Part shown: positions 35,480-45,280 of the stretch, one piece after another
Layout of the letters: each line of letters begins with the position of its first letter
Numbering within the stretch: position 1 is the stretch's first letter
The notes under the pieces: generated by a model
The model's input: only the letters and a program-made list of their open reading frames with translations
What the model was told of the DNA's origin: nothing
The model's database searches: none
NCBI GenBank assembly: GCA_002914845.1
Contig: JXTC01000077.1
Coordinates: 781,638-845,637 of the forward strand
Reading direction: 5' to 3'
Length of the DNA: 64,000 nucleotides
From: Trema orientale
Lineage: Eukaryota > Streptophyta > Magnoliopsida > Rosales > Cannabaceae
Position numbers and translations under genes: made by a program

Positions 35480-36870
35480 TTTTTTTTTTTTTTTTTATTT
35501 TTTTTTCTAACTCTTTTTTTCTTTGTTTATTTTTTTCACTAGTTATCAATAATACTAATTTGAAGGATCAGTTACTAGTTTATAGTTTCCAAACTGAGTA
35601 ATTACTGAAAGTAATTAGTATTTGCAACCAATAACTATTCTTGTAATTACTAACTAGAGACTATAAGCTAGAATTAATAACAAAAAAATCAGAAACTAAT
35701 ATGAAAAATAAGTTAGCAAAAAAAATTATGAAAGTAAAATAACACCAATCTGAAAACTTATATCCAGATTGGTTACCGACTACAAAACTAATAGTAACCA
35801 GTACTAGAAAAACTGATAATCGGTAATTAGATTTATAATTCATTATCTCTAGGACAGGAAAAAAGAAAAAAAAATAAATAAAAGAACAAAAAAAAAGGTA
35901 AAAGAAGGAAAATGGAAAAAAAAAAAAGTAACAATTCCAAAAAAATTGGTAACTGGTAACTAGTATCCAATAACCAGTTTTCTTTAAAAATAAAAATAAA
36001 ATTTGTAGCCCATTATCCCTACGAGATGGGAAAAAAAAAAAAAAAAAAAAAANACGAGATGGGAAAAAAAAAAAAAAAAAGGAAGGCAACAGGGTAGCGG
36101 AACAAGATAAATAGAAACTAATAACCAAAAATGAATTGCTAACTAAAAACTATAAACCAGAACTAGTAAAAAAAATTAGAAACTAAAATCCAAAAATTGA
36201 TAATCCAGTTTCCAATAACTAAGATGATAACCAAAAACTAGCAACTAAAGTGGTAACCAGAAACTAATAACTAGAAATTTATAACTAAAGTGGTAAATAG
36301 AAACTAGTAACTAAAGTGGTAACCATAAACCGGTAACTAGTAACCAAAATGGTAACTAGAATTTATAACCAAAGTGTGGTAACCAAAAGCTAGTAACTAA
36401 GATGATAACCAGAAACTAATAATTAAAGTGCTTACCAGAAACTAGTAACTAGAAATCAGTTTCCATATTGGTTAACAAACTGGTAACTAGAAATTAGTAA
36501 CTATTAATCAAGAGGTAGAGTTGTGACTAATTAGTACACATTAGGTATATATTTATTTTATTTTTTTTTTGGAAAATTAGCTCGTTAATATTAAAAATTA
36601 ACTAGTTTATACATAATAATCGGTTACTAGTAACCAGAGTAACCAAATTGGGAAGTAGTAATTAGATTGGTATGTGTCTGGTAACAAGTTACCAAAATTG
36701 TTAGTGGTAAAGTCTAGTAATATAGTAACTAAAGTAACAAATAATCAACATGTCATAGTATCTTTTTTTTCTCGTTTGAAAGTGTTCACCAAACTTATAA
36801 CTGGTAACTAGAGCAATCGTAACTAGTAATTATATATGGTTACTAAAAAGAGGATAAAAATTTAAAAAAA
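35430..36870. repeat. poly-T tract followed by a degenerate GTAACTAGTAACC array
   Basis: A nearly pure T tract (about 35430-35510) precedes about 1.3 kb in which words such as GGTAACTAGAAACTAGTAAC, AACCAGAAACTAATAACT and AGTGGTAACCA recur dozens of times with changing spacing. The text is dominated by ACTAGTAACC-like words. Open frames here are artefacts of the composition. It resembles an old minisatellite that has drifted. Confidence 0.75.
36053..36053. other. single N at a likely mis-join
   Basis: The N sits between two copies of ACGAGATGGG followed by a long A run (36021-36052 and 36054-36080). A short duplication around an unknown base in a homopolymer suggests a contig join or polishing artefact. 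Confidence 0.7.
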
Positions 36871-37291
36871 AAAAAAAAAGTACTTCATTATGTGCCTAAG
36901 AGGGTGAAAAAAAAAAAGAAGAAAAAATTAATTAGTGTTTTCTTTTTTTTTCCTCCTCTAAAAAAGAAAGAGAAGATTTTTTTTAAAAGAAAAAATGAGA
37001 GAGGTTGAGTTTTTTTTTTTTTTTTTCTAAGAAAGGACCAAAAAGTAGACTCTTTGAGCTCTGAACCCAAGAAATAATAAGAAAGTATTAAAGATATCAT
37101 CAGACCACAAACCAAAAGCAAGCACGCCACGTTTTCAAGTTCCTAAACTAGATTTTTATTAACAAATACTTTCAAATAAGATGGTTTTAATTACAATAAT
37201 ACCACCGCATCATTTGACCATATTTTTACAATTTTTTTAATCTTACACTGTATGAAATATTGTGTAACCGTATATTTGTAATTATTTCTTT

Positions 37292-37463
37292 GGAGATGGC
37301 TACGGTAGGGGCGTCCCTACGTAGGGTCATGCCTTAATTATCATTGGATGGGAATCTGTGGGGAATAACAGGAATCTATGGAGAATCTATCTATATACAG
37401 ATTTCCATCCAACGGTGAATAGACAGGGCCCTACGTAGGAGCACCCCTACTGTAGACGCGCCC
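37292..37463 (+). mobile_element. MITE-172 copy 2 (Mutator-like)
   Basis: Same 172-bp structure and orientation as copy 1, starting GGAGATGGCTACGGTAGGGG and ending GTAGACGCGCCC. The 9-bp flanks TATTTCTTT and TCTTTCTTT match at eight of nine positions. Its right target copy overlaps the left flank of the long-TIR element that starts 12 bases further on. Confidence 0.88.
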
Positions 37464-37475
37464 TCTTTCTTTTTT

Positions 37476-38847
37476 GGGTTTTTGGCACATTAGCCCCTTG
37501 AATTTGTCGTGGATTGGCAGTGTCACCCTTGGATTTTTTTTCTTGGCAATTACATCCCTGAATTTGCAAAACAGTTGCAATTAACACCAATTTGTTAATA
37601 GGTGTTAAATTTTTAACAGATCAAGTCACATGGACGTCATATGAGACCTTCTTGAAGGACATGATTAGTATTTCACTGTACAAAATAACTTAGAGGGAAA
37701 CTACTAAAAAAAATGGCGGATTAGAGGAAAATAAAATGTTTGAAATTCAAACTAACCAAAATGAACCAAGATTAGCATTCAAAAAGGGAACTAATATGTA
37801 GAGAAAAATCATATAATCATAGTTTTACCCAAATCCAAACTCCGAACCCTCTCTGTCTCCATTAAAATACTCCATTTCCAACTCTATCACCCAAACCATC
37901 TCCTAAATTAGTATCTTGTACGCTTTTGAGAGCTTTGCCCAGAACCAAACTCTAATGCTCCAATTCTAACTCCAACATCCAAATCTCCTCCCAATTTTGC
38001 AACTTTTATGCTTCCGTCTAAAACTTGAATTATCATGTACAAAAAACAATTAACTCAAAAATCCTAACAATTACAAACAAAAATCTTGACAAAAAGAAAG
38101 AAAGAAAGAAAGAAAATCAAAACCTATAATTTTCAAATCAATTGGTATCTAATGATATAAATCAAAATACACATGAACCTGAAAAATATATCAAAAAAGA
38201 AAAAACACACGTAGATCTACCAAATCACACACGTACACGATTACAAAAGATTAAAGCTTCAAATCAGATACAATCGTGCCATTTCTCGTTGACCACTAGA
38301 GACGACAGTGATGAAGATACTGAAGATGAAGAAGACAGTGAAGAAGAAGAAGAAGAAGAAGATTATTTAGAGAGTAGCGACAACAAGGATGTCTTGTTGC
38401 CAAGAGGTGATTCGATAACAGAGTGTTCGTCTGAAGAGAATGAAGTCGAGGCTGCCGAAAATAGGTACAAAGTGGTTAGGCCACCACTCCAGAAGTCCCA
38501 TCGAGTTTTGTACGAACCTATTTTAGCCATTGTTAACAGGTTTCCCTTTCTGCATATGCCCTTTTGAATATTTTCCCCCAATTGTTTTGTACGAACCTCT
38601 AATCCGCCATTTTTTTTATTAGTTTCCCTCTAAGTTATTTTGTACAATAAAATACCAATCATGTCCTTCAAGAAGGTCTCACATGACGTCCATGTGACTT
38701 GATCCGTTAAAAATTTAACACCTATTAACAGATTGGTGTTAATTGTAACTATTTTGCAAATTCAGGGATGTAATTGCCAAGAAAAAAAGTTCAAGAGTGA
38801 CATTGCCAATCCACGACAAATTCAGGGGGCTAACGTGCCAAAAACCC
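37476..38847. mobile_element. Mutator-like element with TIRs of about 250 bp
   Basis: The plus-strand left arm from 37476 (GGGTTTTTGGCACATTAGCC) and the minus-strand right arm from 38847 (GGGTTTTTGGCACGTTAGCC) match over about 250 bases, including TGTCGTGGATTGGCA, CCTTCTTGAAGGACATGATT and AAAATAACTTAGAGGGAAAC blocks. Flanks are T-rich 9-mers that agree at eight of nine positions, so the duplication is suggestive only. Long TIRs and a 9-base target fit Mutator-like elements. No transposase is present. The interior carries an ATG-less open frame. A smaller relative with an exact target duplication lies at 42355-42878. Confidence 0.8.
38142..38567 (+). pseudogene. acidic open reading frame inside the long-TIR element, no ATG
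   Basis: A 141-codon open frame that has no Met until its last few residues. It contains a strongly acidic block (DDSDEDTEDEEDSEEEEEEE, about residues 54-73) followed by ENRYKVVRPPLQKSHRVLYE. A donor-like ACAG|GTTTCC follows the IVNR residues. The frame looks like an exon piece rather than a complete gene: either a degenerate N-terminal acidic region of a MURA-type transposase or a captured host exon. I do not recognise the protein. Confidence 0.45.
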
Positions 38848-38856
38848 TTTTTTTTT

Positions 38857-39420
38857 GTTCGTAAAACTCATATAAACCCTGGTTTATACTTTTTATTTAT
38901 ACGGTGTACGGAAGTAATGTTTTGAAAAATACGACCTCACTTTTATAAAATACGGCTGATACAAAAAGAGTTGCAGTGCCAAGCGAGTGCCAACCGCGTG
39001 TCAAGATCTAGCCATATGAGTGGACGGACGAAAAAAACGCTGCAGTGTGAAGCAGTACCGTAGGTGCTATTATAGCAGTGTTACATGGTTTTTTTATTTC
39101 ATTTTTTTCTTCTTTTTTTTCTTTCCATTATTACTTAGTTTTGTTATCTTGTCTCTTTTGTTTTACGTTGCTTTTTTGTCTTATTTCTTACCCGTTCGTT
39201 TTTATTTGTATTTGTCCTTACAGTTTATTACTTTCATCTTTTTTATCTTAAAAACTTTCCTTAACTCCTTTTTTAATTAGATTTTTATGATAAACGTTAA
39301 ATTTTTTTCTTAAACTTGGTTAAAATAAACTTCTCTCTCTGTTTTGTGAATTATGTTTTTAATAGACAACTTATCAGCGGTCTCTCTCTTTGTTACGAGC
39401 AATCTCTCTCTTTGTTACCA
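38857..39420. other. non-coding DNA between the long-TIR element and the minisatellite
   Basis: T-rich and non-coding. A 50-bp patch at 38960-39060 is less AT-rich. The open frame at 39020-39280 consists mostly of Phe and Leu codons from T runs and is not considered real. Confidence 0.55.
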
Positions 39421-39499
39421 ATTGTCTCTTTATGATAACAGGATAATTAATGAATTTGAATTTAAAAAAAAAAATTGGACTTGTACTTTATTGCCAAAA

Positions 39500-40690
39500 A
39501 ATAAAATTTACTATAGGTATCTTATCAGATTACATAGTGTTCGAAGAAATTGAGTTCAAAAAAAATATTATCATATGTATCAAATAAAGTTACATTTGGT
39601 ATTTATGAAATTAGAAATATAGTTGAACTTTTATTTATTAAAAAAAAAAAAAAACTAGGAATGGTACCACAAGTATCTTACGTAGTTACTGTCTGTCAAT
39701 CTCTTTGTTATTAACGAGCATCTGTAGTAATAAGGTAATGATTTAGGGTTGGTCATTCTAAAAGAAAAATAGAAATGTTACCATTGGTATTCTACTTATA
39801 AACTTCCGGTATCTAAAAAAATTTGAACGAGAGTTGAGCATTCTTTATTGCCTGAAAATGTAAAATTACTAAGTATCTTACTTGATTACTTATGGTACCC
39901 CACATCCCAAGAAATTGAATATGAAAAAAAAAAAAGAAAAAAAAGTTATCATAAGTATTTTACAAAAGTCACTAATAGTATTTGTGAAATCAGAAGATAA
40001 GTTGAATATTCTAAAAAAAAAATAACAATAATAATAAATAAGGATATTTCTATAAGTATCCTATCTATTTACTTCATTGTATTCGGAGAAAATTAGAATG
40101 GGAGTTGGTGTTCCTTATTGTCATAGAAAAAAAATTACTGTGAGTATCTTATCATGTTACTTAATATCATAGGTATCCTACTAAGTTACCTCTGGTATCC
40201 AGAACATAAGAAGGGAGTTGGACATTCCTTCTTTTTTTTTTTGTTTAAAAGAGAGAATATTATCATTCATAGTTACTTATGGTAGCTAGGGAAGTAGGAA
40301 CTACAATTAGGCAAACCTTATTATAAATAAAAAATATATATTATAGGTAATAGAAAAAATAATATAGGTATGTTACTAGACTGTGTATGGTATTCGAGAA
40401 AATTAGATTTTTCATTAACAAGAGAAAAAGAACGAGAGAAGATATTACTATATGCATCTTAATATGTTCTTAAAATATTCAGAAAAATTAAAAAAAAATT
40501 ATTATAAACATCTTATCATGATACTTATGGTATCCAAAGTATTTAAATGAGAGTTAGATGTTGCTTATAATAATAAAAATAATAAAATAAAAAAAAACTA
40601 CAAATATCATGCTAAGTTACCTATAATATTCAAAAATAAGGATGAAAAGTCAATGTTTTTATTACAAAAGAAAACATAGTTTGGGATTTA
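39500..40690. repeat. degenerate tandem repeat, about 13 units of 80-105 bp
   Basis: Each unit carries a version of TATCTTACTAAGTTACTTATGG, then TATTCGAGAAAATTAGAA and GAGAGTTGAACATTC, with an A-rich spacer. Clear units begin near 39516, 39571, 39787, 39871, 39951, 40056, 40150, 40175, 40368, 40450, 40508 and 40608. Similarity between units is only moderate. No open frame. This looks like an ancient local satellite rather than a transposon. Confidence 0.7.
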
Positions 40691-40818
40691 ATTTATTAAA
40701 AAAATGTATTCAAAAAATTGTGGCACTTCAACAAAGAAATTTTGTTTCAATAATCAGAAAATTATCAAACAAAAATAAAATATAAAATTTATTTAGGTTC
40801 AAAAAAGTTTTAAAAAAA

Positions 40819-40990
40819 GGGCGCGTCTACGGTAGGGGCGTCCCTGCGTAGGGCCCTGTCTATACACCGTTTGATGGGAATCTGTGTATAAATAGATTCC
40901 CCACAGATTCCCGTTATTCCCCACAGATTCTGATCAAACGGTATATAAAGGGTGGCCCTACGTAGGGGCGCCCCTACTGTAGCCCTCCCC
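40819..40990 (-). mobile_element. MITE-172 copy 3 (Mutator-like), inverted
   Basis: Same 172-bp element in the opposite orientation to copies 1 and 2. It starts GGGCGCGTCTACGGTAGGGG and ends CCCCTACTGTAGCCCTCCCC. An exact 9-bp flank TTAAAAAAA lies at 40810-40818 and 40991-40999. It differs from the others internally (GTTTGATGGGAATCTGTG and a matching change in the opposite arm, TCTGATCAAACGG). Confidence 0.88.
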
Positions 40991-41024
40991 TTAAAAAAAA
41001 TAGTAAAAAATAACAAAAAAGAAT

Positions 41025-41196
41025 GGGCGCGTCTACAGTAGGGGCGCCCCTACGTAGGGCCCTGTCTATTCACCGTTGGATGGGAATCTGTATATAAATA
41101 GATTCTCTACAGATTCCTATTATTCTCCACAGATTCCTATCCAACGATAATTAAGGCATGACCCTGTGTAGAGACGCCCCTACCGTAGCCATCCCC
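41025..41196 (-). mobile_element. MITE-172 copy 4 (Mutator-like), inverted
   Basis: Only 34 bp after copy 3, in the same orientation, but an independent insertion because it has its own exact 9-bp target duplication AAAAAGAAT (41016-41024 and 41197-41205). Length is again exactly 172 bp. Ends read GGGCGCGTCTACAGTAGGGG and, on the minus strand, GGGGATGGCTACGGTAGGGG. Confidence 0.92.
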
Positions 41197-41579
41197 AAAA
41201 AGAATAGTATGATTTTTTAAAAAAAGTCTAAAGAAATGCTAAAAGGCCCTGACGTCCACTGACATCAACGCCTGTCAACACCTTTAGTTTCAGAGAACAA
41301 CAAGTAGCCTTTTCCTTATTTTCTTTTTTTTTTTGGTTATTTTTAAAACTTAAGCTGCCAAATGACATGAGGAGCCTTTTTTTTTTGGTTATTTTTAAAA
41401 TTTAAGCAACAAATAACATGAGGAGGGATGATACCATAGTATGACATAAACACCCGTATTTTAGTAGACTTTTGTACTGTATGTCATATTTTTCTAATAA
41501 TTTAATTTGCACCGTATTTTTTAAAAGTTGTTCACTTTTTGCTGTATTTCTATAAAAAGCCCAAGTTAAAAGTATTAGA

Positions 41580-41802
41580 AAAGACAAGCAGTGAGATTAA
41601 GAGAGTATAAAAGAGAGTGTTGTTAGCACTCCTCCTAAGAGAAATACTAAGGACACTCTCTTTGACACTCTCTAATCTCACTGTCTGACACGTAGATTCC
41701 ACTATCCAGTTTAATATTTTAATAATACAACAAATCATAGTGGATTCTAGGTGTCAAGCAGTGAGATTAGGAGAGTGCAAAAGAGAGTGTTGCTAGCACT
41801 TA
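41580..41802. mobile_element. MITE with AGTGCTARCAACACTCTC ends, plus a partial second end
   Basis: From 41642 the arm AATACTAAGGACACTCTCTT pairs with the minus-strand arm from 41802 (AAGTGCTAGCAACACTCTCT). Pairing extends through CTAATCTCACTG, TGACAC and AGA.TCCACTAT. A partial copy of one end (CAGTGAGATTAAGAGAGTAT to TTGTTAGCACTC, 41590-41631) sits just to the left, so a second insertion or a recombination is recorded here. No clear target duplication. Confidence 0.65.
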
Positions 41803-41809
41803 TCTTTCT

Positions 41810-42354
41810 CTAAAAGCTTTCATTCCTCTCTATAACTCCAACCCCCGAGATATTACTTCATCAAAGAGGGAGAGATCTAATAGGGTCTATCTCGATAGGA
41901 TTTTTTTTTTTTTTTGGATAGATCGAGGTGTTTTTGAAAGAATCAAAGTTTATTGTCTTAAAATGGGATTGGATGGATTGACTTCGTTGAATGTATCGGT
42001 ATAATTGAATGTAATTTGATTATTTTCCAATTTTTTTCTAATATGGTTAACCATATGTTTATACTAAACTTTATATGATTTACTTAGGTTTATTTTAGGA
42101 ACAGAAAATGAGCTTATTTGGTTAGAGAAAATCTCTAGCTTATTTAATTAGAGAAAATCTCTTCTTCCACTTAATATATTATTATAAAGTTTCTGATTTA
42201 TTAATAACAAGTTTGTTTATCTAAGAAAAAAGTTGGAAAAAAAAATCACCGTTTTAAATACTCCTATATATATTTTCTATATAAATATCTGAAATCCCAA
42301 AATAACCCTAGTTAAAATAATCTTGGCGTTTGAGGTATTTCTCTTTTTAATTTA
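41810..42354. other. intergenic DNA, no gene seen
   Basis: AT-rich, with a T homopolymer at about 41901. A short direct repeat (TTAGAGAAAATCTCT) occurs at 42124 and 42150. Nothing else was recognised. Confidence 0.5.
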
Positions 42355-42878
42355 GAGTTTTTAGTATGTTTAGTCCCTATATTATTCGGATGTTAGCAAA
42401 GTAATCCCTGGCTTTTTTTTTTGGGGCAATTAGGTCCTTAAGTTTAAAAAAAATTAGCAATCAAGTCCTTTTTGTTTGTGGATATTAAAGCTTTTATGAA
42501 ACTAAACATGTTTAAGTGAAAGAATTTGGTATTTCACTAAAACTAATTAGTTTGGAAGGGAAATAGAAAAAAATTTAGAAAAAATTTTAAAATTTTCTAT
42601 TTTAAAAAAAAAATTCAAATTATTTCGTTGATTGAATTAATTTTTAGTCATTTTCCTTCTAACTCCAATTAGTGTTAATAAAATATTGATTTTGATATTC
42701 AAAAATCTTATATATGATTGGAAAATACTCAGTTCTATCTAACATTTTAATAATTACAAATAAAAATGTCTTAATTACTAAAAATTTTAAATCTTAGGGA
42801 CTTAATTGCCAAAAATAATAACTTAAGGACCATACTGTTAATCACGAATAACATAAAGGCCAATCATGTCAAAAACCC
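42355..42878. mobile_element. Mutator-like MITE, 524 bp, relative of the 37476 element
   Basis: The left arm GAGTTTTTAGTATGTTTAGT and the minus-strand right arm GGGTTTTTGACATGATTGGC pair imperfectly over about 100 bases, including GGCAATTAGGTCC/GGCAATTAAGTCC and TTATTCG. A perfect 9-bp target duplication TTTAATTTA flanks it (42346-42354 and 42879-42887). The GGGTTTTTGRCA end matches the element at 37476-38847, so the two belong to one family. Confidence 0.85.
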
Positions 42879-42950
42879 TTTAATTTATCTTAGAGTCATA
42901 ACAATATATCTTACCCTTTAATTTATCTTAGAGCCATAACAATATATCTT

Positions 42951-43365
42951 ACAGCTGGGCTGGCTGGTTTGCCCTGCTCGGTTTGTTAATATATAATTCT
43001 GGCGGAAAATTTATTTATTTTATTTTATTTTATCTTTTTCATTCCTTCCTTTTGTCTTGTAGAACCAAGCCTATTAACTGTTATATCAAAGAGATCAAAT
43101 AGCTCTTTTAAATATTCTTGTTTAAAATCTTCATCAGAATTTCGAACCCCATGATTCATTGATACCATATTATGATTTTGTTTGGCCTGAAAATATTTGC
43201 AACTTGGTGTACATATATATATAATGTTAAAAAAATTATATTCACTCTCAATAATTATTACCATCTACATTTCTATCACTTTTTATTTGATAACATATTT
43301 TATGATTTTATCCACTTAACAGAATTACAGAGAAGATCATAATCTCCATTCTCAAAAGAAAGGGT
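42951..43365 (+). repeat. dispersed repeat R1, copy B
   Basis: Second copy of the sequence at 34633-35010, in the same orientation, with a slightly longer 5' part (ACAGCTGGGCTGGCTGGTTTG). It begins just after a tandem duplication of about 37 bp (CTTTAATTTATCTTAGAG.C at 42877 and 42914). Class unknown. Confidence 0.7.
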
Positions 43366-45132
43366 ACGTATCGTACTGGCTAATAGCCTAATAGGTATAC
43401 AAGGTATTTCATCTTGGTTTATAGGCAGTGTCATTTCCTTGGAAGTTGGAAATCAGGTATATAATTATTACAAGACCTCAATTTATTTAAGGACAAATTC
43501 AATAAGGTGACAAACTTGGTAGTGGAATTGTTTTAATATATGAGTGATCAGAGCATGGAAAGGGAGAAAAGAAAACTGAAAAGGGTTAGGAATGTGTTTC
43601 AAGTTTCAAATACATACACCACATTGACAATTTTTTAAAGAAAAATAATAACAATAATAATTAAAGTGGTACGGAAATGAGTTGTAGACATAAAGATGTT
43701 GAAAATGGGCTCTAGGGCCTAGAGAAGAAGCCCAGCCCTGGAGGGACATTCAGTAGGTTTTTGGTCCAATAAGAGAAGACAACGAACGAGTATTGCGGTT
43801 ACCTTGTCGGAAATAAATCAATGTCAAGACTCATCCGCACGATGTGGCCGTCCTCCTCCTGGCTGGGCCTTTTATTTATTCTCTGGCTCTAACAGAATTC
43901 TCTTCCAATTTTTTTTTTTTTTAGTACTATTTTCGAGGAAGACTCCCCACGTTCTCACATTTTTTTTTTATTTTTTTTCATTTTAATAATTTGTTGATTT
44001 CTTTTTTCAAATATCTGAGTTGGGTTTTTCTTCCACGCATGCTCTTTTCTCATTGGGTCTTAACATTATCTCCGTTTAAAGACTAATTAATATGTTTGTG
44101 ACCAGGCAATGATTGAAACTTAAGACCCTTTGTGTCATTAGGGATGGGGCTCAATAAGAGGTTTAAACTAAGTTGAAGGCTTTAATATTTTATATGAATT
44201 TCATAATTGCATGAATTTGGCCTTCGCATGAGTTGTACTCGGCCTGGTATTGGGCCCCAGAGTGGACTCCTGAGTTCAGTTACAGAGAATTGGGACCTAC
44301 CCCTGGACAATGATTGGGAATTAATAAATGAATATACAAATCAAGTCAATACTCACTAAACATTCTCTTGTATGGGTTGGAATCCTGGCTAACATTCTCT
44401 GTAGCCGTAGGGTTTGCGTGTTCACGTTAAGTCTTACATTTAAGTGAAAATTGAGAGTTAGTAGCCAAGTTTTCTAAACTTCTAAATCTAAGGATTAAAA
44501 TACAAGAAGTTATAAGAGAAAACTAACTAACTAGCCAGGGATTTATTTTTCCGAGATATTTGTAGCATGATCAGAGTCAAGACATTATATCAGTAATGTA
44601 ATTTTCTAAAGGGCTAAGACATGCAATAATTAAAAAAAAATGTATCAGAATTAAACTAGCTATAAATATTAGAGAATTTGATTAAAATTATCGACAAAAG
44701 AAATTCAATATATTCCTCTAAAAAATTGTACATTAATGTATGTTGTTTGTGCTTTACCTAAGACTTCTCATATGTTTTTGTCAGTAAAAACATTTGCATT
44801 TACTCACTCGTAAGTTCGTAACAAATATCAATCACTCTACATTTTTCAAATAATTAAACTAAAACTGGCTCTATTATAATAATTATTATTTTTTTGGTTA
44901 AACATCGCGGAACTAAAACTGGCTCTAACTACTTTAGTACTTTACCTACTTAAATGATAGGTTAACAATCCCACAAAATCCTCTTAATTAAAATGTTCTA
45001 ATGATAAATTAAATGGTAAAAAAAAATAAAAATAAAAATAAAAAGAAGAGAAAGGGACAAGTTTAACCTATGGCCCACTTGGTCCCACCATTGTCAGTTT
45101 ATAGGTATTATATGCAATCATATCATGTCAGC
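43366..45132. other. upstream intergenic DNA of the bHLH gene
   Basis: No gene recognised. A less AT-rich patch at 43700-43880 carries short frames without motifs, and T homopolymers follow. I looked for a root-hair element (RHE) near TTCACGTT at 44421 but the spacing does not fit the consensus. Confidence 0.55.
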
Positions 45133-45140
45133 TATAAATA
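45133..45140 (+). promoter_or_regulatory. TATA box of the bHLH gene
   Basis: TATAAATA lies 141-148 bp upstream of the ATG at 45281, in a GCTATAAATAAGCC context. It is a canonical plant TATA box at a sensible distance for a 5' UTR of about 110 bp. Confidence 0.7.
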
Positions 45141-45280
45141 AGCCTTAACTTTAGCTCCTCCTCAGGTCATGCAATTGAATTGAGATCAGTAGCTAGCACT
45201 AGATCACAAAATACCAAATTAAGCCTTCTCCACATACTTCATTGTATATCTCAAGTGTTAAAAAACAACCCCCAAAAAAA

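Noticed and set aside
35356..36128. Poly-Phe open frames, some suggesting membrane proteins
   Set aside because: They result from T and A homopolymers and, on the minus strand, from a likely assembly artefact at the N.
44415..44430. Root-hair element (RHE) in the bHLH promoter
   Set aside because: TTCACGTT is present, but the upstream TG is not at the three or four base spacing required by the consensus.
45242..45280. Upstream extension of the bHLH reading frame
   Set aside because: The frame is open back to 45242 but contains no ATG before 45281; the conserved-looking start MESAGAF is preferred.
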